NCBI RefSeq assembly: GCF_004912145.1
Contig: NZ_STGT01000002.1
Location: forward strand, 682,001-746,000
Direction of reading: 5' to 3'
DNA: 64,000 nucleotides
From: Peteryoungia rhizophila
Lineage (GTDB): Bacteria; Pseudomonadota; Alphaproteobacteria; Rhizobiales; Rhizobiaceae
Positions 49,606 through 58,667 of the stretch are shown here, one piece after another (within the stretch, counting starts at the first letter, position 1; each line of letters starts with the position of its first letter). Below the pieces are notes generated by a model, which ran no database searches, was not told the DNA's origin, and saw nothing but the letters and a program-made list of their open reading frames with translations. The translations under genes were made by a program, and so were the position numbers.

Positions 49606-50700
49606 TCACTCGGTGGCTGGACGCCCGTGGGCGTCCAGCTCTGCCGGGCGGGTGCCGAAACGCTGCCTGAGGCCCCGCTTGCGGCGCTGCTCCTTGGCTT
49701 CCACGACATTGTCGAAGAACTGCTCTGTAGCCGCTTCCCAGGAATAGGTCTCGGCCAGCCTGCGCGCCGAGATCGGCGAGGCCTGGAGGGCTGCGATACA
49801 GGCGATCTGCAGGTCGTGATCGAGCGCGCCCGCATTTGAACCGGCCGGGATGATGTCGATGGGGCCAGTGACCGGGTAACCGGCCACGGGCACGCCCGAG
49901 GCGAGCGCCTCGAGGATCGTGTTGCCGAATGTATCGGTTTTCGACGGGAAGACGAAGACATCGGCTTGCGCATAGGCGCGGGCGAGATCGTCACCGTGTT
50001 TGACGCCGGTAAACAACACGTCTGGATACCGTGCCTGAAGCTCGGCACGTGCCGGGCCATCACCCACCACCACTTTCGAGCCGGGCAGATCCAGATCGAG
50101 GAAAGCCGGAAGGTTCTTTTCGACAGCGACGCGGCCGACCGTCATGAAGATCGGGCGGGCAAGGCCGAAGGGTTTTTCCGACTTTTCGCGCGGGTGGAAA
50201 TGGGCCGTGTCGATTCCACGGCTCCAGAGGCAGAGATTGTTGATGCCACGGGCGGCAAGCTCCCGCCGCAGGCTCTCGGTCGCCACCATGCAGGCGCCGC
50301 CGCGATTGTGGAACCAGCGGACAAAGGCATAGAGCCAGGCGAGCGGAACGGGCAGTCGCGCCGCCACATATTCCGGGAAACGGGTGTGATAGGTGGTGGA
50401 AAAGGGGCGCTTGTTGCGCAGGCACCAGTGCCGCGCCATCAGCCCAAGCGGACCTTCGGTCGCGATATGCACATAGTCCGGCTGCTGTTTTTCGATCATG
50501 CGACCGATGCGGCCGGGAAGGGCGAGCGACAGGCGGATCTCCGGATAGGTCGGCATGGGCACGCTGCGAAACTGCTCCGGCGTGATCATCGAGACCTCGA
50601 CGCCCAGTTTCTTCAGTTCGCGGTTGGTGGTCTCGATCGAGCGGACGACACCGTTCACTTGCGGGTGCCAGGCATCGGTGACGATGGTCAGTCTCGGCAT
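49606..50700 (-). CDS. glycosyltransferase family 1/4 (GT4-like)
   Basis: 364 residues with the two-Rossmann GT-B fold. The N-terminal RLTIVTDAWHPQVNGVVRSI is the acceptor side; MTVGRVAVEKNLPAFLDLDL and FVFPSKTDTFGNTILEALAS are the donor-side motifs with the E-x7-E pattern. Similar proteins are lipid mannosyl- or glucuronosyltransferases, including rhizobial and agrobacterial glycolipid enzymes, so an acceptor such as diacylglycerol is possible but unproven. The ATG at 50700 is preceded by GAGGGCGGA. It is divergent from the alpha-glucosidase gene. Confidence 0.82.
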   Translation of the reverse strand: MPRLTIVTDAWHPQVNGVVRSIETTNRELKKLGVEVSMITPEQFRSVPMPTYPEIRLSLALPGRIGRMIEKQQPDYVHIATEGPLGLMARHWCLRNKRPFSTTYHTRFPEYVAARLPVPLAWLYAFVRWFHNRGGACMVATESLRRELAARGINNLCLWSRGIDTAHFHPREKSEKPFGLARPIFMTVGRVAVEKNLPAFLDLDLPGSKVVVGDGPARAELQARYPDVLFTGVKHGDDLARAYAQADVFVFPSKTDTFGNTILEALASGVPVAGYPVTGPIDIIPAGSNAGALDHDLQIACIAALQASPISARRLAETYSWEAATEQFFDNVVEAKEQRRKRGLRQRFGTRPAELDAHGRPATE

Positions 50701-50890
50701 GGCGCGTCCGCCCTCATCCGAACGGCCGCCGGAGCGGCGATTCTGCTTCACAAGCTGTCCCACGCCTTATCGGAGGGGAACATTACAGCTTGATGTCAGT
50801 CTTCGCCGAGGGTGTTTGACATTGGCGGCGCAAGTCGGTTGCCTAGAGTCTGACGCCGCTCCAGACCGATTCCCGCCGAAGGATCCGCCC

Positions 50891-52552
50891 ATGATCAAGT
50901 CTCCCGCCAAGGCCGCCCATTCCAAGACTGCCGACTGGTGGCGGGGTGCGGTGATCTACCAGGTCTATCCGCGCTCTTTCCAGGATACCGACGGCGACGG
51001 GATCGGCGATATCAAGGGCATCATCCAGCGGCTGCCATACATCGCTTCGCTCGGCGTGGACGCAATCTGGCTCTCGCCCTTCTTCACCTCGCCGCAGGCC
51101 GACATGGGCTACGACGTGTCCGACTATTGCGACGTCGACCCGATGTTCGGGACGCTCGCCGATTTCGACCGGATGATGACGGAGGCGAAGCGGCTCGGGC
51201 TCAAGGTGATCATCGACCAGGTGATCTCGCACACGTCGGACCAGCATCCCTGGTTCAAGGAGAGCCGTACCAGCCGCGACAATGCGAAAGCCGACTGGTT
51301 CGTCTGGGCCGCAGCCAAACCCGATGGCACCGCGCCGAACAACTGGCTCTCGGTCTTCGGTGGTCCGGCCTGGGAATGGGACGGGGTGCGCAAGCAATAT
51401 TACATGCACAACTTCCTCGCCTCGCAGCCTGATCTCAACTTCCACAATCGCGAGGTTCAGGACGCGGTGCTGGATGCCGTGAAGTTCTGGCTCGAGCGGG
51501 GCGTGGACGGTTTTCGGCTCGACACTGTGAACTACTATGTCCACGACAAGGAGTTGAGAGACAATCCGCCCCATGTGCCCGACAGCGAAGAGGCGGGGCT
51601 CGATGCGCCTGACGTCAACCCTTACGGCATGCAGAGCCATCTCTACGACAAGACCCAGCCCGAGAATATCGAGTTTCTCAAGCGGTTCCGCGCGCTGCTC
51701 GACCAGTATCCGGATCGCACCACCGTCGGCGAAGTCGGCGACGGGGCACGCTCGCTGAAGACGGTGGCGGCCTATACGTCCGGCGGCGACAAGCTGCACA
51801 TGTGCTACACCTTCGACCTGCTCGGGCCTGACTTCACCCCGAGCCATATCCGCCACTGCGTCGACAGATTTCAGAAACAGGTCAAGGACGGCTGGGTCTG
51901 CTGGGCCTTTTCCAATCATGATGTGACGCGCCATGTCAGCCGCTTCATGCATCGGCCGGAAGAGCGGGCTGCCGTCGCCAAGCTCGCGATCTCGGTGCTA
52001 TCAAGCCTGCGTGGCTCGATCTGCCTCTATCAGGGTGAGGAGCTGGGAATGCCTGAAGCGGAGCTTTCGTTCGAGGATCTGCGCGACCCCTACGGCATCC
52101 GCTTCTGGCCGGCCTTCAAGGGGCGCGACGGATGCCGCACGCCGATGGTCTGGGAAAAGGGCAAGAAGCAGGCCGGGTTCTCCACCGGGAAACCCTGGCT
52201 GCCGGTGCCGGTCGAACACCAGTCGCTCGCTGTCGATACTCAGGAGAAGGACGAGGGCTCTGTGCTTGCGCATTACCGTGCCACGCTCGCCTTCCGCAAA
52301 CAGCACGAGGCACTGCTCGACGGGGACATGCATTTCGTCGCGACCAATGAAGACGTACTTGCCTTCGTCCGGACACACGGCCACGAACGTCTTCTCTTCG
52401 TTTTCAACCTGCGGCGCGGGCCGCAGGAGTTGACGGTGCCGAACGGGCATGCCGTGCACGAGATCCTGCCCATGCCCGGCCTGAGCGGCACGGTGGTCGA
52501 TGGCGAAATCAGGCTCGGGCCGCTCGACGGCATCTGCGCGAGGGTCTCGTGA
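50891..52552 (+). CDS. aglA: alpha-glucosidase (GH13)
   Basis: 553 residues with the GH13 domain order of oligo-1,6-glucosidase/AglA types. WWRGAVIYQVYPRSFQDTDG opens the barrel; the nucleophile is Asp211 (GFRLDTVN), the acid/base Glu281 (TVGEVGD), and the third acid Asp344 (SNHDVTR). There is no signal peptide, so it acts on imported sucrose, trehalulose, maltose-like sugars. AGGA precedes the ATG at 50891; the long open frame upstream overlaps the divergent glycosyltransferase gene and is not real. The next gene's GTG overlaps its stop (GTGA). Confidence 0.9.
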   Translation: MIKSPAKAAHSKTADWWRGAVIYQVYPRSFQDTDGDGIGDIKGIIQRLPYIASLGVDAIWLSPFFTSPQADMGYDVSDYCDVDPMFGTLADFDRMMTEAKRLGLKVIIDQVISHTSDQHPWFKESRTSRDNAKADWFVWAAAKPDGTAPNNWLSVFGGPAWEWDGVRKQYYMHNFLASQPDLNFHNREVQDAVLDAVKFWLERGVDGFRLDTVNYYVHDKELRDNPPHVPDSEEAGLDAPDVNPYGMQSHLYDKTQPENIEFLKRFRALLDQYPDRTTVGEVGDGARSLKTVAAYTSGGDKLHMCYTFDLLGPDFTPSHIRHCVDRFQKQVKDGWVCWAFSNHDVTRHVSRFMHRPEERAAVAKLAISVLSSLRGSICLYQGEELGMPEAELSFEDLRDPYGIRFWPAFKGRDGCRTPMVWEKGKKQAGFSTGKPWLPVPVEHQSLAVDTQEKDEGSVLAHYRATLAFRKQHEALLDGDMHFVATNEDVLAFVRTHGHERLLFVFNLRRGPQELTVPNGHAVHEILPMPGLSGTVVDGEIRLGPLDGICARVS

Positions 52553-53001
52553 GGGGGCTTGTGCTGCGCAGGGCCGAGCCCGGGGATCTCGATGCCTGGG
52601 CGTCCTTGCGCCACGCGCTCTGGCCAGAGCTTGCGCTCGATGGTCATCAGGCGGAAATCGCTGAGGCGCTCGAGCAGCCGGAGCGGCTCGTCGCCTTCCT
52701 CTGTTTCGATCCTGGCGGTCAGGCCGTCGGCCTTGCGGAGGCGAGTATCCGCTCCGACTATGTCAACGGCTGCAAGACATCGCCTGTCGCCTTCCTGGAA
52801 GGCATCATCGTTGCACCATCCGCACGCCGGAGGGGCGTGGCGGGACTGCTCGTTTCTGCCGTGTGCGATTGGGCGCGGTCGAACGGCCTCAGCGAACTCG
52901 CCTCCGATGCCGGTCTCGACAACACGATCTCGCATGCCATGCATGCAGCCCTCGGCTTCGACGAGACCCAGCGAGTCGTCTATTTCCGCCGACCGCTCTG
53001 A
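52549..53001 (+). CDS. GNAT acetyltransferase resembling AAC(6')-I aminoglycoside acetyltransferases
   Basis: 150 residues of the GNAT fold. The acetyl-CoA loop is EGIIVAPSARRRGVAGLLVS. Several stretches match the chromosomal AAC(6')-I group closely: LAEASIRSDYVNGCKTSPVA, ASDAGLDNTISHAMHAALGF and ETQRVVYFRR. Drug modification would transfer acetyl to the 6'-amine of aminoglycosides; whether this protein does so is not shown, and a metabolic amine may be the real target. It starts with GTG overlapping the aglA stop by four bases, so it is translated from the same message. Confidence 0.8.
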   Translation: MRGLVLRRAEPGDLDAWASLRHALWPELALDGHQAEIAEALEQPERLVAFLCFDPGGQAVGLAEASIRSDYVNGCKTSPVAFLEGIIVAPSARRRGVAGLLVSAVCDWARSNGLSELASDAGLDNTISHAMHAALGFDETQRVVYFRRPL

Positions 53002-53005
53002 ACGA

Positions 53006-53791
53006 TCAGACCGCGCCGTCGTCCGGGATGTTCAGTATGTGTCCACAGGCCTTACAGTGAACGGCATCCACGTCGTGGCGCTGCAATCCGCATTCGGGGC
53101 AGGGGAAGCTGACCTTGTGGGGCCGGACGATCGCCTGGGCGAGCCGGACGAAGAGCGAAATGCCGACGATCATGGTGACGATCGAGGTGAGCTTGCCGAA
53201 GGTGCCGGGAAGCGTGATGTCGCCGAAGCCTGTCGTGGTCACCGTCGCCACGGTAAAATAGAGCGCGTCGATGAAGCCGGTGCCGGGATCCTCGCGATAG
53301 AAGAAGAATGTGTAGACGAAGCCTGTCACCAGGAAGAGGAACACGAAGAGGTTGATGAAGGCGGTGACGACGTCGGTCTGCTCCTTCAAGCCCAGACGAT
53401 TCAACATCAGCTTGAATACCGGGCGCTGCGCCACTGCCCAGATGCGGGCAACGCGCAGGAAGGCGAAGTTGAACAGCCATTGCGGGAAGAGCAGCGTTCC
53501 CAGAACGAAAATGTCGACCCAGGTCATTGGCCGCGCCAGGAAACGCCGCGTTGAATAATGCGCCGACCATTGGGCAACGAGTTCCACCGCGATCCAGGCC
53601 GCAATGGCATAATCGAGGATCAGGTAACTCGGTCGATCCCGCAGATAGGGGCCGGCTAGGAAGAAGCCGATGATCGCAAGATCGATCACCATCAGCGCAA
53701 ACTGGAAGCGGATCGCCGCCGTGTCACGACCGTAATACAGGCGCGCGAGGCGGAGTCGAAGGGACTTGGGGTATTCAGTCTCGGATGCCAT
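53006..53791 (-). CDS. potassium channel family protein with C-terminal zinc ribbon
   Basis: 261 residues. Five or six membrane helices are arranged like a voltage-gated channel (helices near 33-50, 58-76, 92-110, 142-165, 205-222). A pore loop has the K+ filter TTGFGD at 186-191 after LYFTVATVT. The cytoplasmic tail carries four Cys (231, 234, 246, 249; CPECG and CKACG) as a zinc ribbon, instead of the more usual RCK or cyclic-nucleotide domain. An Arg in FLRVARIWAV could belong to a reduced S4 segment. It converges on the acetyltransferase gene, 4 bp apart. Confidence 0.82.
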   Translation of the reverse strand: MASETEYPKSLRLRLARLYYGRDTAAIRFQFALMVIDLAIIGFFLAGPYLRDRPSYLILDYAIAAWIAVELVAQWSAHYSTRRFLARPMTWVDIFVLGTLLFPQWLFNFAFLRVARIWAVAQRPVFKLMLNRLGLKEQTDVVTAFINLFVFLFLVTGFVYTFFFYREDPGTGFIDALYFTVATVTTTGFGDITLPGTFGKLTSIVTMIVGISLFVRLAQAIVRPHKVSFPCPECGLQRHDVDAVHCKACGHILNIPDDGAV

Positions 53792-53800
53792 GCGGCCTCT

Positions 53801-53944
53801 TCAGTCGTGGTAACGGCATTGCAGGATGACCAGTGTCTGTATTCTACCTGTGCCGACAACGACGTGGATCAGTCGGTGTTCCCGCGTGATGCGGCGCGAC
53901 CACATACCTTTCAGCGACTCCGGCTTGCCGATGCTCTCCGCCAA
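53801..53944 (-). pseudogene. remnant of a Txe/YoeB toxin gene
   Basis: Directly after the ade stop codon there are 47 codons that translate as the C-terminal half of a YoeB family mRNA interferase. GKPESLKG, then MWSRRITREHRLI, then the catalytic tail CRYHD, correspond to the GKPEPLKH, FWSRRITEEHRLVY and CRYHY regions of YoeB. The N-terminal 35-40 residues are absent, as are four residues between GKPESLKG and WSRR. No start codon with a Shine-Dalgarno sequence and no YefM antitoxin gene are nearby, so it is a decayed toxin gene. Confidence 0.75.
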
Positions 53945-53947
53945 TCC

Positions 53948-55642
53948 TCACCCGATCAGCCGGAACTTGTCGACATCCACCATGCCCTTGTCGGAAATTT
54001 TCAGATGCGGGATGACGGGCAGCGGCAGGAAGGCGACTTGCAGGAAGGGTTCTTCCAGAGTCGTGCCAAGGGCATAGGCGGCTTGTCTCAAGTGATGCAG
54101 CGTGTCGCGCACACTTTCATAGGGCTCGAGGCTCATCAGGCCGGCGACGGGGAGCGGGATCTCGCCGGTCACCTTTCCGTCTTCCACCACCACGAAGCCG
54201 CCCTTGATCTCGCTGAGCCGGTTGGCGGCGAGCGCCATGTCCTCTTCGGAGACGCCGACGACGCAGATGTTGTGGCTGTCATGGCCGACGGTCGAGGCGA
54301 TCGCGCCTTTCTTCAGGCCAAACCCCTGAACGAAACCATTTGCATGGTTGCCGTTCTTGCCGTGCCGCTCGATGACGGCGACCTTGATGACGTCGTTTGC
54401 GAGATCGACGGAGGTCTGGTTGCCGGAGGTCGGCAGCCTGTAACGGCGATGCTCGGTGATGATCTTGCCGGGCATGACGCCGATCACGGGCGTTTCACCC
54501 TCCGCGACGGGCACGCCGAAATCGGCGGCCTTGACCACCCGCGCTTTGACGCTGTCGAGGCCAACAGGGGCGACCGGCTTGCGCGTTTCAAAAAGGGCGT
54601 CGGTCACGCGCCGTCCGGCGGAAAAGACCATCTCGGCCTTGCAGCTTTCGAGTGAGTCGATGATGACGAGATCCGCCCGCCAGCCCGGCGCCACAAGGCC
54701 ACGGTCGCGCAGGCCAAAGGCACGGGCGGCGGAAATCGAGGCGGCGCGGTAGACGGCAAGCGGCTCGACGCCGTTTCTGATCGCCTCGCGGATCATGTAG
54801 TCGAGATGGCCCTGTTCGGCGATGTCGAGCGGGTTGCGGTCATCGGTGCAGAGCGCCAGGAATGGCGACAGCCGCTCGGTCAGGATCGGCATCAGGGCGT
54901 GCAGGTCCTTCGACACCGAGCCTTCACGCACGAGGATATGCATGCCCTTGCGGATTTTCTCCATGGCTTCCGCGGCGCTTGTGCATTCGTGGTCGGTGCG
55001 GATGCGGGCGGAGAGATAGCCGTTCAGGTCCCGACCAGACAGCAGCGGCGAATGGCCGTCGATATGGCCATCCTGAAAGGCCTCGAGCTTGGCCATGCAG
55101 ATCGGATCCTTGTGGATCACGCCGGGGAAATTCATGAACTCGGCCAGGCCGATGACCTTCGGATGATGGCGGAAGGGTAGGAGCCTTTCGATCGGCAGGT
55201 CGGCCCCGGAGGTTTCCAGATGCGTTGCCGGCACGCAGGAGGAGAGCTGGACGCGAATGTCCATGATCGTCTGTTCGGAAGAATCCAGGAAGAACTGGAT
55301 GCCTTCGGTGCCGAGCACGTTTGCGATCTCGTGGGGATCGCAGATGACGGTCGTCACGCCGTAGGGCAGCACGCAGCGGTCGAATTCATGCGGCGTGACC
55401 AGCGAGCTTTCGATATGCAGATGCGTGTCGATAAAGCCGGGCACGACGATCTTGCCCGTGATGTCGATGACCTCGCGGCCCTCGTAGCCCTCGACCGTAC
55501 CGATGATCGTCTCGCCGCAGATGGCGATGTCGGAAGAGACCAGTTCGCCGGTGACCAGATCGAAGAAGCGCCCGCCTTTCAAGACGATGTCTGCCGGCTC
55601 GCGGCCGGTGCCCTGGTCGATGCGGCGTTCGAGGTCGGTCAT
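53948..55642 (-). CDS. ade: adenine deaminase
   Basis: 564 residues of the amidohydrolase superfamily, with the adenine-deaminase layout. [20 protein letters not shown] holds the first metal ligands, [13 protein letters not shown] and [10 protein letters not shown] follow, [20 protein letters not shown] gives the final Asp, and the C-terminal domain contains [13 protein letters not shown]. It converts adenine to hypoxanthine, feeding XdhAB. The ATG at 55642 has GGAGA seven bases upstream. It stands alone, 13 kb from the xdh genes, and is followed by a toxin-gene remnant. Confidence 0.93.
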   Translation of the reverse strand: MTDLERRIDQGTGREPADIVLKGGRFFDLVTGELVSSDIAICGETIIGTVEGYEGREVIDITGKIVVPGFIDTHLHIESSLVTPHEFDRCVLPYGVTTVICDPHEIANVLGTEGIQFFLDSSEQTIMDIRVQLSSCVPATHLETSGADLPIERLLPFRHHPKVIGLAEFMNFPGVIHKDPICMAKLEAFQDGHIDGHSPLLSGRDLNGYLSARIRTDHECTSAAEAMEKIRKGMHILVREGSVSKDLHALMPILTERLSPFLALCTDDRNPLDIAEQGHLDYMIREAIRNGVEPLAVYRAASISAARAFGLRDRGLVAPGWRADLVIIDSLESCKAEMVFSAGRRVTDALFETRKPVAPVGLDSVKARVVKAADFGVPVAEGETPVIGVMPGKIITEHRRYRLPTSGNQTSVDLANDVIKVAVIERHGKNGNHANGFVQGFGLKKGAIASTVGHDSHNICVVGVSEEDMALAANRLSEIKGGFVVVEDGKVTGEIPLPVAGLMSLEPYESVRDTLHHLRQAAYALGTTLEEPFLQVAFLPLPVIPHLKISDKGMVDVDKFRLIG

Positions 55643-55735
55643 GCGGCGTCTCCGATTCTGTTGTTCCGCCCCCACTGTAACGACTGCCACAGGGGGAGGG
55701 GAAGGGCCGTGACATCGGTGCGCCCGCCACAATGC

Positions 55736-56152
55736 TCAGTCGCCTTGCCTCGGTGGCTCTGCCTCGAAGCGTTCGTCGACCGGCACGCCGAGTGCCACCG
55801 CCAGCGCATTGGTGCGGCTCGCCATGGCGATCACCTGCAGGAGTTCGGCGTGCATCTGGGGTGTCAAACCCTTGGCCTTGGCAGAGGCCGTATGAGAATG
55901 GACGCAATAGCCGCAGCCATTGGTGGCCGACACCGCGATATAGATGAGTTCCTTGATCAGCGGGTCGAGCGCTCCCGGGGCCATGACCGTCTGCAGCCGG
56001 TCCCAGACCGCCTTCAGTTCATCTGGGTCGTGGGCCAGAGCCCGCCAGAAGTTGTTGACATAGTCGGTGCCGCGCTTCTCGCGGATGTCCTTGAAGACGG
56101 CGAGCGCGTCCGCGCTCGCCTCCTCATCTCTCAAGAGGGGGAGAACCGCCAT
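55736..56152 (-). CDS. carboxymuconolactone decarboxylase family protein (AhpD-like)
   Basis: 138 residues with the CMD core. The redox motif CGYCVHSH is at 80-87 (Cys80, Cys83, His87), which in AhpD supports peroxidase activity. LPLLRDEEASADALAVFKDI is at the N-terminus. The ATG at 56152 has AAGGA six bases upstream. It follows the cyclase gene by 13 bp and probably shares its transcript. Confidence 0.83.
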   Translation of the reverse strand: MAVLPLLRDEEASADALAVFKDIREKRGTDYVNNFWRALAHDPDELKAVWDRLQTVMAPGALDPLIKELIYIAVSATNGCGYCVHSHTASAKAKGLTPQMHAELLQVIAMASRTNALAVALGVPVDERFEAEPPRQGD

Positions 56153-56165
56153 CAGACGTCCTTCC

Positions 56166-56978
56166 TCACACCAGCGCCAGCACGCGCGCTGGCCCACCCG
56201 TTCCGCCCTTGTGCTTGGGCGCGCCGACGATGATGGTCGCGCCCTTGATCGGCAGTTCTTCCAGATTGTTCAGGCATTCGATGCCGTAGCGGCCGCCGGG
56301 CAGCCAGCTGGTGTGTACGGCGAAATCGGCCGAATTGCCGGGATCAAGCGAGAGCGTGTCGACGCCGATTGCGGCGACGTCGAGCGTGGCGAGCAGGTCG
56401 GTTGCCGATTTGCCGAAGCCTGGAAAGGCGAACTTGCCTTCGCCGTCATTGCGGAAGGCCGGGTCGGTGACCTTCCTTGCCCAGCCGGAGCGCAGCGCCA
56501 CGACGGAGCCAGCCGGAATTTCGCCATTGGCGCTGATCCAGGCCTCCACGTCGGCCGCCTCGACCATCGTGTTGGCGTCTTCCTTCGCCCTGTCGGTGAT
56601 GTCGATGATGGCCAAGGGCGCGACCAACTGGTCCGGCTCGATCTCGTCGACGCCCTTACCGTCGGCGCTGAAATGCAGGGGGGCGTCGATGTGGGTGCCG
56701 GTATGTTCGAAGATCGTCAGCTTGTGCAGCTGGTAGCCATTTCCGGCGAATTCCACGGCCCATTCATATTCTATGCCGGGTTTTCCGTCGAAGGTCGGGA
56801 AGGATCCGTCATAGGCATGGGTCAGATCGACGACCTTGTTCGGGCTCTGCTGGGCCAGCACAGGCCTCGCGATGCCACCCGTCGCGACCGCGGCGCCTGC
56901 GACGGCCATGCCCTTGAACAGGGAGCGCCGCGACAGCATGCTCTGCTTCACATTCTCCATCACGCAATGATTGCACAT
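56166..56978 (-). CDS. Tat-exported cyclase family protein (kynurenine formamidase-like)
   Basis: 270 residues. A twin-arginine signal is present (SRRSLFKGMAVAGAAVATGG, then a cleavage-like AQ), so the folded metalloprotein is exported to the periplasm. The metal site of the cyclase family is HTGTHIDAPLHF near residue 95, followed by a conserved GVDTLSLDPGN. Relatives hydrolyse N-formylkynurenine, isatin or similar amides and lactams. ATG 56978 with GAGAGGG upstream is used; ATG 56960 is an alternative. The CMD gene follows after 13 bp. Confidence 0.82.
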   Translation of the reverse strand: MCNHCVMENVKQSMLSRRSLFKGMAVAGAAVATGGIARPVLAQQSPNKVVDLTHAYDGSFPTFDGKPGIEYEWAVEFAGNGYQLHKLTIFEHTGTHIDAPLHFSADGKGVDEIEPDQLVAPLAIIDITDRAKEDANTMVEAADVEAWISANGEIPAGSVVALRSGWARKVTDPAFRNDGEGKFAFPGFGKSATDLLATLDVAAIGVDTLSLDPGNSADFAVHTSWLPGGRYGIECLNNLEELPIKGATIIVGAPKHKGGTGGPARVLALV

Positions 56979-57074
56979 CGGTTCAAACCCTCTCCAAGTG
57001 GTGTCCACACAGGCAGAGTACCGCAAGGCGAGGCGTCGGCAAGTGATCACTGCGCATCGGCGCGACAGGCGCCC

Positions 57075-57944
57075 TCAGCCGTTGATCTCGACCGTGAACC
57101 CGAACCGCATCTCATCCCCCGCGGCCAGCGCGACCGTATAGGGGCGCTCGACGAGTTCCGCCGTGCCGCCGGCATGGGCCGCCATGCCGTGCCAGGGCTC
57201 GATGCAGAGGAAGGGCGCGCCGGGCTTTTGCCAGAGCGCGATATTGGGCAGGTTTTCGAAGGTGAAAGCGAGCGACGGACCTCCTTCTGCCGCGTAGGTC
57301 AGGCCGGTTCCCGCGCCTTCCGGGAAGATCAGCGCGTCCTTGTCGAAGAGGGAATGGGCAAGCTCAAGCCGACCGGCCTTGAAGGGTGAGTTCGGCAGCG
57401 TTTTGCCGATCAGCCCGTCTTCGAGTTGCACGACGCCCGGTTCTGCCCCGTTGTCGAGGATAACCGCATGCGGTTTGCCCTCGGCGCCCGGCAGCGGCCA
57501 GAGAAATGCGGGGTGAAAGCCGATGCCGAAGGGCAGGGGCGTATCACCGGTATTCTCGACGGTCGCCGTTACCGAGAGCCTGCCACCATCGAGGCGGTGC
57601 TCCAGCGTCAGGCGAAAATCGAAGGGATAGACTTCGCGGGTCTGCGGCGAGGAGGCGAGTTCGTGGCGGCAGGATGTCGCCGTCTGCTCGACGATGGCGA
57701 AGTCGCGCCGGCGCGCGATGCCGTGCTGGGCCATCGGGTAGTTCGTGCCATTGATCGCCAGCTGGTCCCCCGGCGTCTTGCCGACGATCGGAAAGAGAAT
57801 CGGTGATCGGCCCGTCCACCAGGCCGCATCGCCATTCCACAGCCAGTCGCGACCGTCCACTGTCTTCAGCGACTGCATCTCGGCGCCGAGGGTCGAGATC
57901 TCGACGGCAAGCTCTGGGTTTTCGATGCGAATCGTCTCGGGCAT
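57075..57944 (-). CDS. aldose 1-epimerase family protein
   Basis: 289 residues of the galactose mutarotase fold. N-terminal LAVEISTLGAEMQSLKTVDG and WWTGRSPILFPIVGKTPGDQ are the family start, MAQHGIARRRDF carries the substrate His, and FGIGFHPAFLWPLPG the second. The catalytic Glu is probably in CIEPWHGMA. It interconverts alpha and beta sugars, perhaps hexose 6-phosphates. GGAC precedes the ATG. It is followed by the cyclase gene after 96 bp. Confidence 0.85.
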   Translation of the reverse strand: MPETIRIENPELAVEISTLGAEMQSLKTVDGRDWLWNGDAAWWTGRSPILFPIVGKTPGDQLAINGTNYPMAQHGIARRRDFAIVEQTATSCRHELASSPQTREVYPFDFRLTLEHRLDGGRLSVTATVENTGDTPLPFGIGFHPAFLWPLPGAEGKPHAVILDNGAEPGVVQLEDGLIGKTLPNSPFKAGRLELAHSLFDKDALIFPEGAGTGLTYAAEGGPSLAFTFENLPNIALWQKPGAPFLCIEPWHGMAAHAGGTAELVERPYTVALAAGDEMRFGFTVEING

Positions 57945-58084
57945 GGGTGTCCTCGTCTGTTTGGCGGCATCCTAGAGGGATTGCCGGCAAAGTGCGACGC
58001 GGATGTGTCGGAGCTGCGGGGAGACCTTGCTCGGCTCAGTGGGTGTTGTCCCGGCATGCGGCAGAAGAGAGGTTGCCCCTTGCG

Positions 58085-58453
58085 TCAGACGATCAAGGTG
58101 CGGTCGCCGAAGGGCGTGTCCTCGTCGAAGTTCTGGGTGCCAATGCGTTCGCTTTCGCCTGAAAGGCGTGGTTCTTCAGCGCCGTCTTCTGCTGTGTCAT
58201 CCGCGTCTGAGGTCTCCACCCCTGTATCAGTTGGTGGTTCGTGGTCGCCGTCGGCTTGCTCGTCGTCCAGCGTGCCGTGCTCCGCCTTCTCCTCCAGCAT
58301 CGTCCTGCGGCGCTCTTCGATGTCACGGTTGATTTGCGACTGGCGGGCGGCGACCCAGGCATTGTCTGCGTCCGAGCCGATATTCAGGGTGTGGCCGATG
58401 TCCGTCGGACTGGTGGCGTCACTGCGGGAAATGCGGCTAATCCGTTCGACCAT
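58085..58453 (-). CDS. hypothetical acidic, disordered protein
   Basis: 122 residues. VERISRISRSDATSPTDIGH opens it, a short helical stretch rich in Arg/Glu follows (AARQSQINRDIEERRRTMLE), and the last 60 residues are very rich in Asp, Glu and Thr with little predicted structure. No family recognised and no export signal. AGGAGA is five bases before the ATG at 58453, which makes translation from there likely. The frame upstream is open but not plausible. Confidence 0.6.
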   Translation of the reverse strand: MVERISRISRSDATSPTDIGHTLNIGSDADNAWVAARQSQINRDIEERRRTMLEEKAEHGTLDDEQADGDHEPPTDTGVETSDADDTAEDGAEEPRLSGESERIGTQNFDEDTPFGDRTLIV

Positions 58454-58667
58454 GAATGTCTCCTGATGAGACGTGCCCGAGGCCGATGTCGATGACCTGA
58501 TGTCATCGACATGGCGGCTGCGGACGGTTGCACTCGATCGACCGGACTGGACACCATCATGCGTGCCAGTTTCAGTCGTGCGACTGTCACACTTCAAGAT
58601 GGGGTGTTTGCCCGGATGTTCAAGCAGCTGCTGAAAAGGCCGCCTGGACGAGTGGCGAAACCTGGTA

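Noticed and set aside
50555..50890. N-terminal extension of the alpha-glucosidase to 50555
   Set aside because: It would overlap the divergent glycosyltransferase gene and lacks similarity to GH13; ATG 50891 has AGGA upstream.
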